Assembly: GCA_016630955.3 (NCBI GenBank)
Contig: CM049987.1
Span: forward strand, 1,426,001 to 1,490,000
Length of the DNA: 64,000 nt
Origin: Didymella arachidicola
Taxonomy: Eukaryota; Ascomycota; Dothideomycetes; Pleosporales; Didymellaceae
Reading direction: 5' to 3'
Positions within the stretch are counted from its first letter, which is position 1; each line of letters starts with the position of its first letter. Positions 1 through 12,100 of this stretch are shown in pieces. The notes under the pieces were generated by a model. The model searched no databases, was not told the DNA's origin, and was given only the letters and a program-made list of their open reading frames with translations. The translations under genes and the position numbers were made by a program.

Positions 1-1
1 A

Positions 2-3000
2 TTCTTGTCAAATACCGACCCTTTCTACCGGAGGGCAGCTGATGTCGAGGCAGTCGACGCGAACGAGCGTAACTTGATACACCTCGACAATCAGTTCCGG
101 TTGCTGCGTGAGGATCTCCTTGGGGAGCTACGAAGCGACTTCCAGATTGCTACCGGCCAGAAGAAGGGCAGGCGTAAGACGGTGTTGGACAGTCTGCAAT
201 TCGCCGGCATTGACTGCGGTTCGGCCACCAAACGCAAAGCCTGTCTCCTGAAGCTTCGGTGCCTGGATGACATTCCGCAACTCAAGAAAATCAGTGACGG
301 ATCGAGCAGGAAAAAATTTGTGAAGGATCCCCGGAACAAGAACATCATGAAACAACAATCGTTAGGATGTCTGGTCAGCAAGGGCAGTATCGTAGCTTTC
401 GCCACTGTTGAGCGAGACGAGGACTTGCTTGCACAGAATCCCGCCGTTATCGCCTTGCGTATCGCAGATGAAACATCTTTCAACAACACACTCATGGCAT
501 GCCATACAGGGCTCAACTTGCAGTTCGTCCAAGTCGATACAGCTGTATTCGCTTACGAGCCAATCTTGAAGTGCCTCCAGACCATTACCGATCTGCCACT
601 AGGGGACCAACTACTAGGCGATGCACCCGACACAGGCGACACGTTCTCTGTTATTGAGCCTCGTGAGATTGTTGAGAACATCAGTGAGAATTGGCAAGGT
701 GACTTGAAAGACATCATCGGTACTGATCGACCCGTTCAGCTCGACATTGCTCAGATGGAATCACTGATATCAGGTCTGACGAAGAAGGTCAGTCTAATTC
801 AAGGCCCTCCTGGTAAGTCGCTCCGTTTCCCAGTCTTCCCATGTAGTTTGCTGCGATTATCAGTCATGCTAACCGCAATACAGGGACCGGAAAGTCTTTC
901 ATCGGCGCCTTGATCGCCAAAATCCTCAAAGATCACACGAAGGAGACGATACTTGTTTTGACGTACACCAACCATGCTCTCGACCAGTTTCTCGAAGATT
1001 TGCGGAAGATTGGCATCCCCGATGAGGCCATGGTTCGGCTTGGCTCGAAGTCAACGCCTTCCACCAAGTCATTGACGATGTACGAGAAGAAAATCAATTA
1101 TAGAATGTCGCCACAGACACGGAGTTTGCTCGAATCTCAAAAATTGGAGGCGGAGAGCTACGTCAATTCGTTGAGCTCTCAAGTTAGCCGATTCAGTTCA
1201 TTGCGCGTCAACGGTCAAGTGCTTCTGGATTTCCTTGAGTTTTCGGATGACTCAGAATTTTTCGACGCATTCGTGGTGCCAGATGATGATGATGGCGGCA
1301 CACTAGTCGGCAGGGACGGCAAAGCTGTCACCAAACTTTATCTCATCGACCAGTGGACAGCCGGCAATGATGCTGGAATCTTCAAGTCAACCGCAGAAGA
1401 GATATTTCCACACATTTGGGCAACGACACCCGACGAGCGTCTGATTTTGCTTGCTCGCTGGCGGCAAGAGATTCTCAACGAGAACGTCAGCGAGATTGGC
1501 ACCTTGTTCAAAAAGTATAACAAGTGTCAAGATCAAATCAGCCAACTCTTCAAGGAGAGGCATGCGTATACAATGAGCCAGATGCGAATCATTGGCTGCA
1601 CAACTACAGCAGCCGCGATGTACACGCAAGAGCTGCGCAAAGCAGAGCCTGGTATCATTCTTGTAGAAGAGGCTGGTGAAATTCTCGAAAGTCATGTCCT
1701 GACGGCACTAACTCCAAAGACGAAGCAACTTGTTCTCATAGGCGATCACAAGCAGCTGCGACCTAAAGTCAGCAACTATTCCCTCACTATTGAACGAGGG
1801 GAAGGGTACAATCTCAATGTATCTCTATTTGAGAGATTGGTGCACTGGGGAATGCCTCACGCGACTCTGACAAAGCAGCATCGTATGCGCCCAGAGATAG
1901 CATCTCTCGTCAAACAGCTGACTTACCCGGAGCTTGAGAATGCAGACACTACTAGCGGCAGACCTAACTTACGCGGATTTCAGGACAACGTAATCTTTGT
2001 CTCGCACATGCATCCTGAGATCAACGCAGATAAGATCGCTGACCGTCGCGACGGGGACGCCAAGTCTAGCAAGGAGAACGCATACGAAGCCGACATGGTA
2101 CTGCGGTGTGTCCGCTACCTGGGTCAGCAGGGTTACGGTACCGAAGACATTGTAATTTTGACACCTTATCTTGGTCAGTTGTACCTTCTCATGAAGACCC
2201 TGGCGGCGGAGAATGATCCCTTCCTCAACGATCTGGACTCATTCGAGCTGATCCGCGCCGGTCTGCTGTCGCCTGCGGGTGCGAATGTTTCGAAGCGACG
2301 AATCAGAATCTCTACGATCGGTAAGTGGGAAATCTACGCGATGAGCAACGCGCATCGCTGACTCGGTTGGCTAGACAACTACCAAGGTGAGGAGAGTAAA
2401 ATTGTCATCGTTTGCCTCACCCGCAGCAACCCCATCGGGGACATCGGCTTCATGTCGGCGCCACAGCGTGTTAATGTCATGCTTTCTCGTGCTCGCAATG
2501 GTTTGCTGATCATTGGAAATCCTGACACCTTCACGAGTAGCCGTAAGGGTAAAGATGTTTGGGTACCGTTGATGAATAAGCTCAAGCTCGACGGCCATGT
2601 TTACGATGGCGTACCAGTCCGGTGTGAACAGCACCCAGACAAAGTCGCCCTTTTGACTCAAAAAGAGCATTTCGACATTGTGTGCCCTGATGGGGGATGT
2701 TCCGAATCATGGTACGTGTATCGGTCTTATTATTCATTTCACTCTGACTCGTGCAGTGGAAAGCTACTCGGCTGCGGACTCCACCACTGTCCGTACCGTT
2801 GTCATCAGTTGCAGGATCATTCAAAGATGCAGTGCAAATCAATCGTATCGACTGAGTGTCCAAACAAGCACAAGTATAGTCGAGAGTGTTGGAACAAGGC
2901 TGCGGACGCCTGCAAGAAGTGTGAAGCTGAGACTCGAGCCAAAGAAGAGCGTCGTCGACGAGATCATCGGCTGGAAGAAGAGCGGCAGGCAAAGCAACGA

Positions 3001-6000
3001 GCGTATCTGAAGAGACTTGTTGAAATTGAGGACGAGATCGCTCACCAAAAGCGGTTGTTGCAGAACCGCGATGAGCAGGCAGATCAGGAAGCTGCACTGG
3101 AAATGAAGCGTAAGGATCTCGAGAACTTGAAGAAAAGGCTCACCAGCCCTCCTGCGACTACGGGACCCAAGCTGGCCGCCGCTAGCGTCACTCAAAATGG
3201 CCAGGCGCCACCGACTGTTTCTTCAGACTCCGATATAAATCACGATGCGAGAGGTCCACACGCCTCAGCACACAACTCTCCTAGCGGAGCATCTTCCACC
3301 AATGTGTCTTCCGATAGCTCTCCTTCACAGAGCAGCACCCCCAACACTCGCGGATCAGAAGCCTCTTGGAATCACAGCGATGCCAAAGATGACTGGGAGC
3401 AGCAGAAGAAGTTTGAAGGTGCAGAGAACGAGGCACTCGATGCTTTGATGCCTATGATAGGTATGTGAATTTTCTCTGAAGTGTGAATCGACTGACAGTT
3501 ATCAGGCTTGGAAACCGTGAAAGAAAAGTTCCTTGCCATCAAGAACAAGGTTGACACGCTCGTACGTCAAGGAGTACCGCTCAACGGAGAACGCTTTGGC
3601 GCAGCTCTTTTAGGGAATCCCGGCACAGGTCAGGGCTTCAAAGAAATTGAACAAACTATTTGCGCTGACCAAACGTAGGCAAGACCACGGTCGCACGTCT
3701 GTATGCTCGCTTCCTCGGGCAGGTCGGTGCTCTTCCTGGCGACTACTTTTTCGAGACATCAGGCTCGGGCTTAGCAAATGACGGCATCTCCGCCTGTAAG
3801 AAGCACATCGAAACGATCCTCCAAGCAGGCGGTGGTGTCTTCTTCATCGATGAAGCCTATCAACTGGTTTCTGGAAACAGCTCTGGAGGGAAAGCCGTTC
3901 TTGACTACCTGCTGGCTGAGATCGAAAACCTCACAGGCAAGGTCGCGTTTGTCCTGACCGGCTACCATAAGCAGATGGAGGCTTTCTACGCTCATAATCC
4001 CGGGATTCCGAGTCGCATTCCCATCGAGATGGAGTTCAAGGATTACACAGATCGTGAACTGCAAGAGATTTTCTGTCACTACATCAACAAGAAGTATCAC
4101 GGGAGCATGCGTGTTCAAGATGAGTTCTCTGGTCTCTATGTGCGCATCGTTGCGCGCCGTATTGGACGCAGTCGCGGTCGCGAAGGCTTCGGAAATGCTC
4201 GCACCGTTCAGAATAAGATTGCGCAGATCACCGAGCGTCAAGCAAAGCGCTTACGAAAGCAAAGGCGAAAGCGTATCCCATCCAATGACTACTACCTGAC
4301 CAAAGAAGACTTGATCGGCCCTGAACCAGCGGCTGCGCTGCGGGATAACAAATCCTGGAGAGATCTACACAAGCTCATTGGCTTGCAGTCGGTGAAGGAG
4401 ACTGTGCAATCTCTGTTTGATGGTATTCAAACCAACTACTTGCGCGAGTTGGAAGAGAAGCCTCTCATCGAGTACTCACTAAACAAGTGCTTCGTAGGGT
4501 CCCCAGGAACGGGTAAGACATCAGTAGCCAAATTGTATGGTAAGATTTTGGCGGACATCGGACTTCTCTCGAATGGTGAAGGTAAGCCACTCGCACTACA
4601 TCATGGTGACCATACTGAATAATGCTAGTCGTTGTCAAGAACCCGGCAGATTTCATTAGCAACGTCATTGGCGGTTCCGAAGCCAATACCAAAGCCATTC
4701 TTGCGTCGACCGTGGGAAAGGTCCTTATCATTGACGAAGCTTATATGCTTGCTGGAAACTCCGGTGACTCTTCAAAGACTGCTGACAGTTTCAAGGCCGC
4801 AGTGATAGACACCATCGTCGCAGAAGTCCAGAGCACGATCGGTGAAGATCGCTGTGTTCTTCTCCTGGGATATAAGGATCAGATGGAAAGCATGTTTCGT
4901 GACGTCAATCCAGGTCTCGCCAGACGCTTCCCACTTGAGTCAGCCTTCGTCTTCGATGACTTTGACGACGTGGATCTCCGTCGCATACTTGACTTGAAGC
5001 TTCGCGACATCGGCTTCAACGCGACAGATCAAGCGAAACGGGTTGCTATGGACGTCTTGCAGCGTTCACGGAATCGTCCGAACTTCGGCAATGCAGGCGA
5101 AGTTGATATTGTTCTTGACAAGGCAAAAGGTCTCCATCAGAAGCATCTGTCCGCTGGCAAGGTCGTCGATCGTGACACACTGGAAGCGATCGACTTCGAT
5201 CCGGACTTCGATCGAGGTGAACGGGCTGGGACTAATCTATCAGCACTGTTCAAAGAAGTTATCGGATGCGAAGATGTGGTGAAGCAGCTCCAAGGTTATC
5301 AAATGACCGCCGCCAATCTCAAAGCTCGAGGCAAAGACCCGCGCGAGCTGATCCCATTCAGCTTTCTATTCAAAGGACCACCAGGTAAGTGAACAGCCTT
5401 ACTTCATGTTTTGATACTAACGATGAGGCCTACAGGTACTGGAAAAACCACAACTGCGCAGAAGATGGGTAAAGTGTTCTATGACATGGGCTTCTTGAGT
5501 GCCGCGAAGGTGGAACAATGTTCAGCGACCGATCTGATTGGACAATACGTCGGTCAAACTGGACCCAAAGTCCAAAAGAAGCTGGAGAGTGCGATGGGGA
5601 AAATCCTCTTCATCGACGAGGCTTATCGCCTTGCGGAAGGACATTTCGCCACAGAGGCCATGGACGAGCTGGTCGACTGCATGACGAATCCCAAATACGC
5701 AAAGAAGATGATCGTCATACTCGCGGGATACGATAAAGACATCGACCGACTTCTGAGTGCGAATCCGGGCCTCACCAGTCGCTTCCCAGAGACTGTGTTC
5801 TTCAAGCACATGGAGCCGGTGACTTGTTTGGACTTGCTCACAAAGGATCTGCAAAAGAGGAGCGATACACCGCTCGATCTGACCGTTCTCACACCTCCTT
5901 CGCCAGAACTTGAGAACCAAGCCCTGGACCTCTTCGCGAAGCTTGCCGCGTTCGATTCCTGGGGCAACGGGCGTGACGTGAAAGAGCTCGCCAATACTAT

Positions 6001-6757
6001 GTTTCGCAGTCTCATCTCTGCGCCTGTGGATGCTACCAGCTCTTTGGTCCTGACGAGAGAGCTTGTGTTAGGCACCATGCAAAACATGCTTCAAGACCGA
6101 ACTCTGCGCAATGAATCTGCTGGCACATCTCGATTTCTAGGCAAACAATCCAGTCGTCGTCACGGCCAGGCGAATGATCGGCAGCCGCCCCCGCAAGCAT
6201 CTACACAACAAGCTCAGCCGCCAAATACCCCCACTTCAGCAGCGTCTGTTTCGACAGCTCAGTCGACGCAAGATACCAATGCTGATAAGCCTAGTCAAGA
6301 TGATGAGCGGGTCGACCAGTCAGATGAAGACGATGACCCTCTCAACTCCATCTTCCAGGTTAAACGAGACCCTGGAGTGTCTGACGCTACATGGGAGCAG
6401 CTTGAGCGAGACAAGCATGCCTTCGTAGCACGAGAACGCGAGTACAAGCTTCGACAGGAAGAAAAGCAAAAGCAAGAGCAGAATATCAAAGACCTGATCC
6501 GAGCCGAGAAAGCCGCCGCCGATGACAAAGCGCGTCGCGAAGCTGAACAAAAGCGCATCGCGGCAGAGCTTGAGCGACGACGCAGAGACGCGGAGCTGGC
6601 TGCCATCGAGGAACAGCGTAAGAGGGAGCGACATGCTCAGCGCAAGCTCAGGGAACTCGGTCCATGTCCCGCCGGATACATGTGGATCAAGCAAAGCGTT
6701 GGGTATAGGTGTGCAGGTGGGAGTCATTTTCTGAGCGACGCACTGCTCGGCTTGTGA
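2..6757 (+). CDS. SF1 helicase / NFX1 zinc finger / triple CbxX-type AAA ATPase fusion, 5' partial
   Basis: The frame is open at the left edge, so the start is outside the window; 2130 residues are visible. Exons: 2-812, 884-2320, 2375-2711, 2757-3460, 3506-3628, 3679-4581, 4629-5384, 5436-6757, all GT-AG and phase-consistent. Domain order: a UPF1-like helicase with P-loop GPPGTGKS (~residue 268), EEAGE in place of DEAGQ, GDHKQLRP, KQHRM, a DNYQGEE motif and NVMLSRAR; an NFX1-type Cys/His zinc finger (~860-910) completed by splicing out 2712-2756; a charged coiled coil; then three CbxX/CfqX AAA modules with GNPGTGKT, GSPGTGKT and GPPGTGKT P-loops and FIDEAY or IIDEAY Walker B motifs; a Gln/Ser/Asp-rich linker; and a second coiled coil. 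Family knowledge: NFX1-type helicases act on RNA, CbxX ATPases remodel proteins. The cellular role of the fusion is not known to me. Confidence 0.88.
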
Positions 6758-7526
6758 AGTGTAGTGATTGAAGGGACGAGGCTTGTGTGAAGATACGTCA
6801 CGTCCTGCTAATATAGTTTGATCATGGATAATGTCAATAGCATCGCAGTTCTGAAAGAAGGCCCCTTATGCACTATGGCTGAAGAAATATGACCGCCTCT
6901 GCAAACGAGCCTACCATCTGGCAGGGCAGGAGCCTTCGTCTCTCCATTCCGTCGTAATGGCGTGTAGACGGTCACAAACCTGCTGCAGCTTCGAAGCCCT
7001 GTGTCTTGTCCTGTATCCGGCAGAATATCCACCCCGGCTTTCGTAAAATGGCCAGACTTCTAACAAGGCGTCCAAATCCTCGGGCTCTGCCATATTCTCC
7101 ACACTCGTTCCTGGTGCGTGTTCGAAATTCCTAAAATAGCGATAGTATCCCCTGTTTTGCTTTGGTACGGACATCTACACGACCGGATGATCCTTCCACT
7201 GCGCATAGCCAAGTGGCGAGCCCAGCTAGCAAAGGGTGTCCAGCTCTGCGACGCAGCTGCGATACGCGAAGAGACGGTAATTTATCGAGGTAGAGTTAAC
7301 TGCCCATTAATTTCTTTATTACACCGATTCAGCATAGGGCTGGCTCTTGCCAACTACTTTTCGTAGTGATAGTGTATATGTTATGTTACAACCCACTTTC
7401 CTTACCGCCGCCAATCGCTCGGCGTGGGTATCAGTCTCGGTTCCTTCGGACTCCTTTTGGTATACAATGCTCAGTATCTTGCGAATCTCGAACGCTCGCG
7501 TTGCATGCAGCTCTGCTTCCCGGCGC
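6758..7526. other. Intergenic between convergent genes
   Basis: This lies between the 3' end of the helicase fusion and the 3' end of ISY1. It holds one possible short frame on the minus strand (6911-7174, listed separately). Nothing else is recognisable. Confidence 0.6.
6911..7174 (-). CDS. Possible small hypothetical protein, 87 residues
   Basis: An ATG-initiated uninterrupted frame with ordinary, non-repetitive composition, rich in charged and aromatic residues. No signal peptide, membrane segment or known motif is visible. It sits between two convergent genes where little coding space is expected. It could be a real small gene, the last exon of a longer one, or chance. I do not recognise it. 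Confidence 0.25.
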   Translation of the reverse strand: MSVPKQNRGYYRYFRNFEHAPGTSVENMAEPEDLDALLEVWPFYESRGGYSAGYRTRHRASKLQQVCDRLHAITTEWRDEGSCPARW

Positions 7527-8288
7527 CTACCCCAACTTCTCGAGCAGCTTCCTCCTCCTGCGCTCGACTAGCTCGTCGTTGACCTCCTGCAGCGTGGGGA
7601 CTTGCCACCTCACGCCATCTCCCGCATCGCCTGGTAACTCGATCCACTCCCTCTGCGTCTTGCCCGGCTTCTCGCTCAGATCGTCCGGCAGCGTCATGAA
7701 ATGGTCCCAAGCCTCCTTCTCCTGCTTCGCCTCGTACGCCAACAGCGTACCGTCTTCTTCGTCGAGGTTGTACCCGTAGTATCCCGCATCCACCTTCTGT
7801 CTCAACTCGCTCCGCTTCTCGCCGCCTTTCCGCGCCCCGTCGTCATCCTCAGGCCTCTCCTGCCGCTCAAACAGCTCCTTCACACCCGGCAGCTCCCTCG
7901 CCCGCCCGAAGTACCTATACCCCTTCCCACCACCCGGCACCTCTCTCCCCTCCTCATCCAGCACGCGCCCACCCCGCATATAATTCGGGCCCCCAAGATC
8001 TCTGATCTGCTTCTCCCACATATACTTCTCGCGCATCGCCTTGTTGATTTCGTCATTGAGGTCGCGGATCTGGTAGTCGGATAGCGCCTCGTCCTGGATC
8101 TTGGTTACTTTGCGGCTGATCTCCTTGAGCACCTGGCCGCGCCACTTTTCGCACACGGGGATCGACGTCACCGAGGTGATCAGCTTTGGGCGTCGTGTGC
8201 GTGAGATGTCGATTATGCCTGCTTCGGCGGCTTGCGCGGCGCGGAAGCGAAAGAGCATCGAGTGCGCCTTTTCTGAGTTGCGCGCCAT
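7527..8288 (-). CDS. ISY1: Pre-mRNA-splicing factor ISY1
   Basis: A single-exon 253-residue protein. It opens with MARNSEKAHSMLFRFR, the conserved start of the Isy1 family, followed by a basic segment and the helical stretch with VTKIQDEALSDYQIRDLND, also diagnostic. The middle and C-terminal parts are less conserved: a glycine-rich turn around GGGKGYRYFGRAREL and a Lys/Arg-rich tail ending in RRRKLLEKLG. Isy1 is a component of the NineTeen (Prp19)-associated spliceosome and helps first-step fidelity in the nucleus. The length is close to that of other ascomycete orthologues. The start is fixed by the conserved N-terminus. The upstream DNA is G-rich on the plus strand, that is pyrimidine-rich in the direction of transcription. 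Confidence 0.93.
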   Translation of the reverse strand: MARNSEKAHSMLFRFRAAQAAEAGIIDISRTRRPKLITSVTSIPVCEKWRGQVLKEISRKVTKIQDEALSDYQIRDLNDEINKAMREKYMWEKQIRDLGGPNYMRGGRVLDEEGREVPGGGKGYRYFGRARELPGVKELFERQERPEDDDGARKGGEKRSELRQKVDAGYYGYNLDEEDGTLLAYEAKQEKEAWDHFMTLPDDLSEKPGKTQREWIELPGDAGDGVRWQVPTLQEVNDELVERRRRKLLEKLG

Positions 8289-9137
8289 GGTGGGGGATGT
8301 GCGGTTGGTGTGCTGGTGGGTGTGGGGAGGTGGAGGATGTGCGCGATTGTTTGCGCTGAGCGAAGGGAGCTGGGGTCGTGTTAAGGTGTGCGAGGGCTGT
8401 TATGTGGTTCGTGCGCAGCGTGTTTCGTGATTTGTTAATGTTTTACTGTCTGTAGTTGCGCAGATAGAATGCCGCTGGTTGACTCGGGAGTCTGTTATGC
8501 TGATGTTGGGTTTTCAGGTTCGTCATCGCTGCGATCGAAAAGTTTGGTCGTCTAGACATTCCTTGGCATTTCACTTCAAGGCAGACGCGCACGGGCCTCG
8601 TTCACTCCACCTGATGCCCTTGGGAACGTTGGTAATAAGATCTAGACTCGCATCACGTAGCAGATCCAGCGCGTCATCTCAGAGTCGTCATGCACCCAAT
8701 TTAGATGTTTCTTGATTCCTTTCTAATCGACGTGCGCCAGATCGATGCGCGCTGAAAGACATTATTGACAACAATTGCATGTGAGGAGTTGAGAGTACAG
8801 GTGCGGTTTAGGGAAAGAGAGTCATTAGGTGCGCGTCCCCGACACATCGCCATACCATCTGTATCCCACATCAATCTTCTCGCTCCAATCGACGGCTTGC
8901 GCCCAGATGCTCTTGCGTCCGCAATTTCGTCTGACCTGCTGCTTCGCGCGAACCCAAACTTCGAGGCGTAGCCCAAAGGCAGAAACGGCGATGGAAAAAC
9001 ACATAGGAAATAGAGAATGGCTTTCGCAATGCTTGCTGATACTGATGACTAAGGAAATGAGACTGTCAGTCAGATTAAACGACTATGAGGTGCGTGTGCG
9101 CTAATAGGTAGGTGGGAAGATAGCTGTGAGGGAGGAT
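8289..9137. other. Intergenic; ISY1 upstream region and apsA 3' flank
   Basis: About 850 bp. The left 150 bp is strongly G/T-biased on the plus strand and probably contains the ISY1 promoter and 5' UTR. Short frames at 8479-8976 overlap each other on both strands and have no recognisable product. Confidence 0.5.
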
Positions 9138-12100
9138 TTAACCACCAGCGCTGAAGTTGGAAGCCTCCAAATCATTTCGATGTTGTATCCGGTCGTTGCG
9201 AGCTTCCATACGCGACTCGGTCCTGGACTCGGTCCGTGACTCTGCTCGCGACTCCGCACGAGTGTCTGCCCGTGAGCTTGACCGTGAAGTCAGCGAACCG
9301 ATGAAAGACGGCCGGTTGCTCAGCGCGCTGTGGCTGTTATGGCGATGCTTCATCGAGTGCATGTGCAGATGCCCTACGTCATGCCTGCCGTCGCAGCAAG
9401 CTCGAACATTGACCATGCCTTCGATGTCGCGTTCAACATGGTCGTGTATCTCGCGGCTCAGATCCATTGTGGCCGCGGTCGGTTCCTCGAACGTGCTTTC
9501 GTCAATCCTGCTCCGACGGCTTGAGAACGAGCCTCGCATGGCGGAGTTTGGCCTGAGCAAGCTGCTGAAGCGACCGCTCATCGAGCTTGTCTGGCCAGGT
9601 TCAGTGGAAGCTGCCCGCTGGGGAGTAACGTGGTGCTGTCTGAGCGTTGGAACCTCGTCACGGCTGAGAGTTGTGTTCCGGCTCATGCGTGATGTGTTAG
9701 AAACCCTTGATCGACCAGTCGCGCGCGATGCGCTTCTGTACCCAGCGTTGAACTCATCCTGGATCTCATTCGCCGCTGGTGACTCGGGTGGTCGCTGCTC
9801 GGGCTCCTCAGCCCCCTCCTCAACCCTTTGACAAAGGTAGCTGAGGGCGTTGAACCAGGTCTCATGGCGTCTGCTGGTAGCGGCAGTAAACTTGATGGAA
9901 CGACCTGGGGTGGAGACGAGCAAGCTCTTCTGGTGCAGACCCGGAGGCGTGGGGTTGGAATCCTCGACCTCCTCGACAGATTCGATTGCCACACTCTTCG
10001 CTTTCAACTCTGTTTTCCCGGCTGTCTGGGGGTCTCTATCACTCCAGTACAGCGTCCTCGTGTAAGGGTGAATCCAGAAGAATCGGCGATGACGTGTGTC
10101 AGACATGCCACCTCCCATCGTCTTGCGCGTGTACTTCCAGAGATATTCGCCGATCATAGTTTGTGTGATAGCTTGTATCATGCGAGGATCAGTGGCACCT
10201 GGTGGCAAACCCGGTGGTGCGAATGTAGGCCCTCCTGCAGTGTTAAAGCGTTGGTCGACCTCTGACGTGAACGAGGAGATTGATGAACGACGGCTGATTG
10301 GTGACGACGCTCCGCTACGAGCATCGCTGCGGTTGGTAGATCGGCGGCGAGCGCGCGGTGTGGTACCGCCGATACGGCTGGGCGTCAGTGTGGCGGTGCC
10401 TGTTCTCAGCGATGGTGTAGATGGCTTCTTATAGGCCGAAGCAGGCATGACTGGCGGACCCATGTTGGTTGAGGTTGCCGCTACGACAGGCTGCATGAGA
10501 GCGGCCGCAGCAATGACCTGCTTGTGGTCGGCTGGCAGTGGTGGCGGGGATGCAGCGCGCGAGCGCACGCTGCCAGAACTGCCGGGACGGCGGGGAACAC
10601 GCTCTCCCGAGTGCCTCCTGCTAGGCGAAGGAGGCGGTGACAGGGACTTTTCGATGCCAGCTGTGGCGATGGTACCGATTTGCCTGTTACTGCCACGAGC
10701 AAGCAGTAGCTTGTCAATTTGATCAGCAGACACCATGGTCTGGGTGCCACCATCGGTCATTGCTGAACGTGTTAGCTTATGCACCGTGTTGGCACTGATG
10801 GGCGCAAGCGGACTGCGAGCAGTCTGATCCTCGAGAGGGGTCTGGTCAGACTCCACGTCTCTGTCTTGACTCCATGGCTGCGTTGCCTGCGCAAAGTCAA
10901 GCGTCCATGGTGTGGGACCGGTTCGGTGCGCAGTAACAGGTCTTGAAGGAATCTGGGGTTCGGTGTGCTGGATTGAGAGGTTGGACAAAGTCAGCCCAGG
11001 AGCGACAAGGCGGTTCGCTGTGGACGGTCTGCTGGGGGTTGGCAAGAAAGCAGGTACTGTGGGAGATTCTGGCTCGTCATTCCGAACGGTTTTGACATCT
11101 GAGAAGCCTGACGAGGCCGTTGCTGGGTGGAGAGGCTCGGTGTGTTGAGCTGTGACGAGTGACACGCCTGGCAGAGCCTGCCGCGGAGGCTCACGCGGGT
11201 CAGTAGTCTGCGATGAGAACGTCGAGAAGCTCGATGATACTGCTCTTGGTTGAACAGGCTCGGTCGTCTGAGCAGACATGGTCGAGAACACCGGAAGCGC
11301 CTTGGGAGCGTCGAAGGGCTCGGAAGATTGGTATGCCAGGGCGGACAGCTGGGGCGCTGTTGGCTTGGGTGCCATGGGCTCAGTAGCCTCGGAAGCGAAC
11401 CATGACAGCTGCAATGATTGTTGCTTGGGAATCACGGGTACTGTGCTTCTCGAAGCGAAGTTGGACATCTGCAGCGATTGCTGCTTTGGAACAACTGGCT
11501 TGGTTGCATTTGACGCAAATGATGCGATCTGAAGCGGCTGTTGTCGAGGCGTGAGTGGCTCTGTGGTCTGAGCAGAGTGCACAGAAAGTTGGTTAGAGAC
11601 CTGCTTAGGTGCGAAGGGCTCTGTTGCCTGCGAGGTCTGCGAAGAGAGAGCATGGAGAGCCTGCTTAGGCAAGACCGGTTCTGTGGCCTGCGAGGAGTGC
11701 AGGGAAAATTGATGAGGTGCTGGCTTGGGCTGGTATGGCTCTGTCGCTTGCGAAGACGTTGTTGAGAATGTCGACAGCGGCGCCCGAGGTACATCCGCGG
11801 GTTCGGTCGAGTGTGCCGAGAAGGTTGACAAAGCCAGTGGGGACTGCTTTCGTGCGTCTTCCCCATCCACTGCACGGTTGACAGAACTTGAAGCAACACC
11901 GTGAGGCTCTATCAATGATCTCGACGCCTCCTCGGGCTCAGTCATCTGCGAGGCTACAACGCCAGAAGCGACCAGAGCAGCCGGTGCCAGGGCCTTCAGG
12001 CCAAGTCCATGTTGGTGACTCTCATCAGGCTCGGTACTTTGGTGCGACATCGAAGACATGTCCAGCGGTGCGGCCTGTGCATGTTGCGGCTCGGTCGCGT

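Noticed and set aside
5..10. TTG as start of the helicase fusion
   Set aside because: The frame is open further left (ttc at 2-4), and the visible N-terminus is mid-protein for this family; the gene is simply cut by the window edge.
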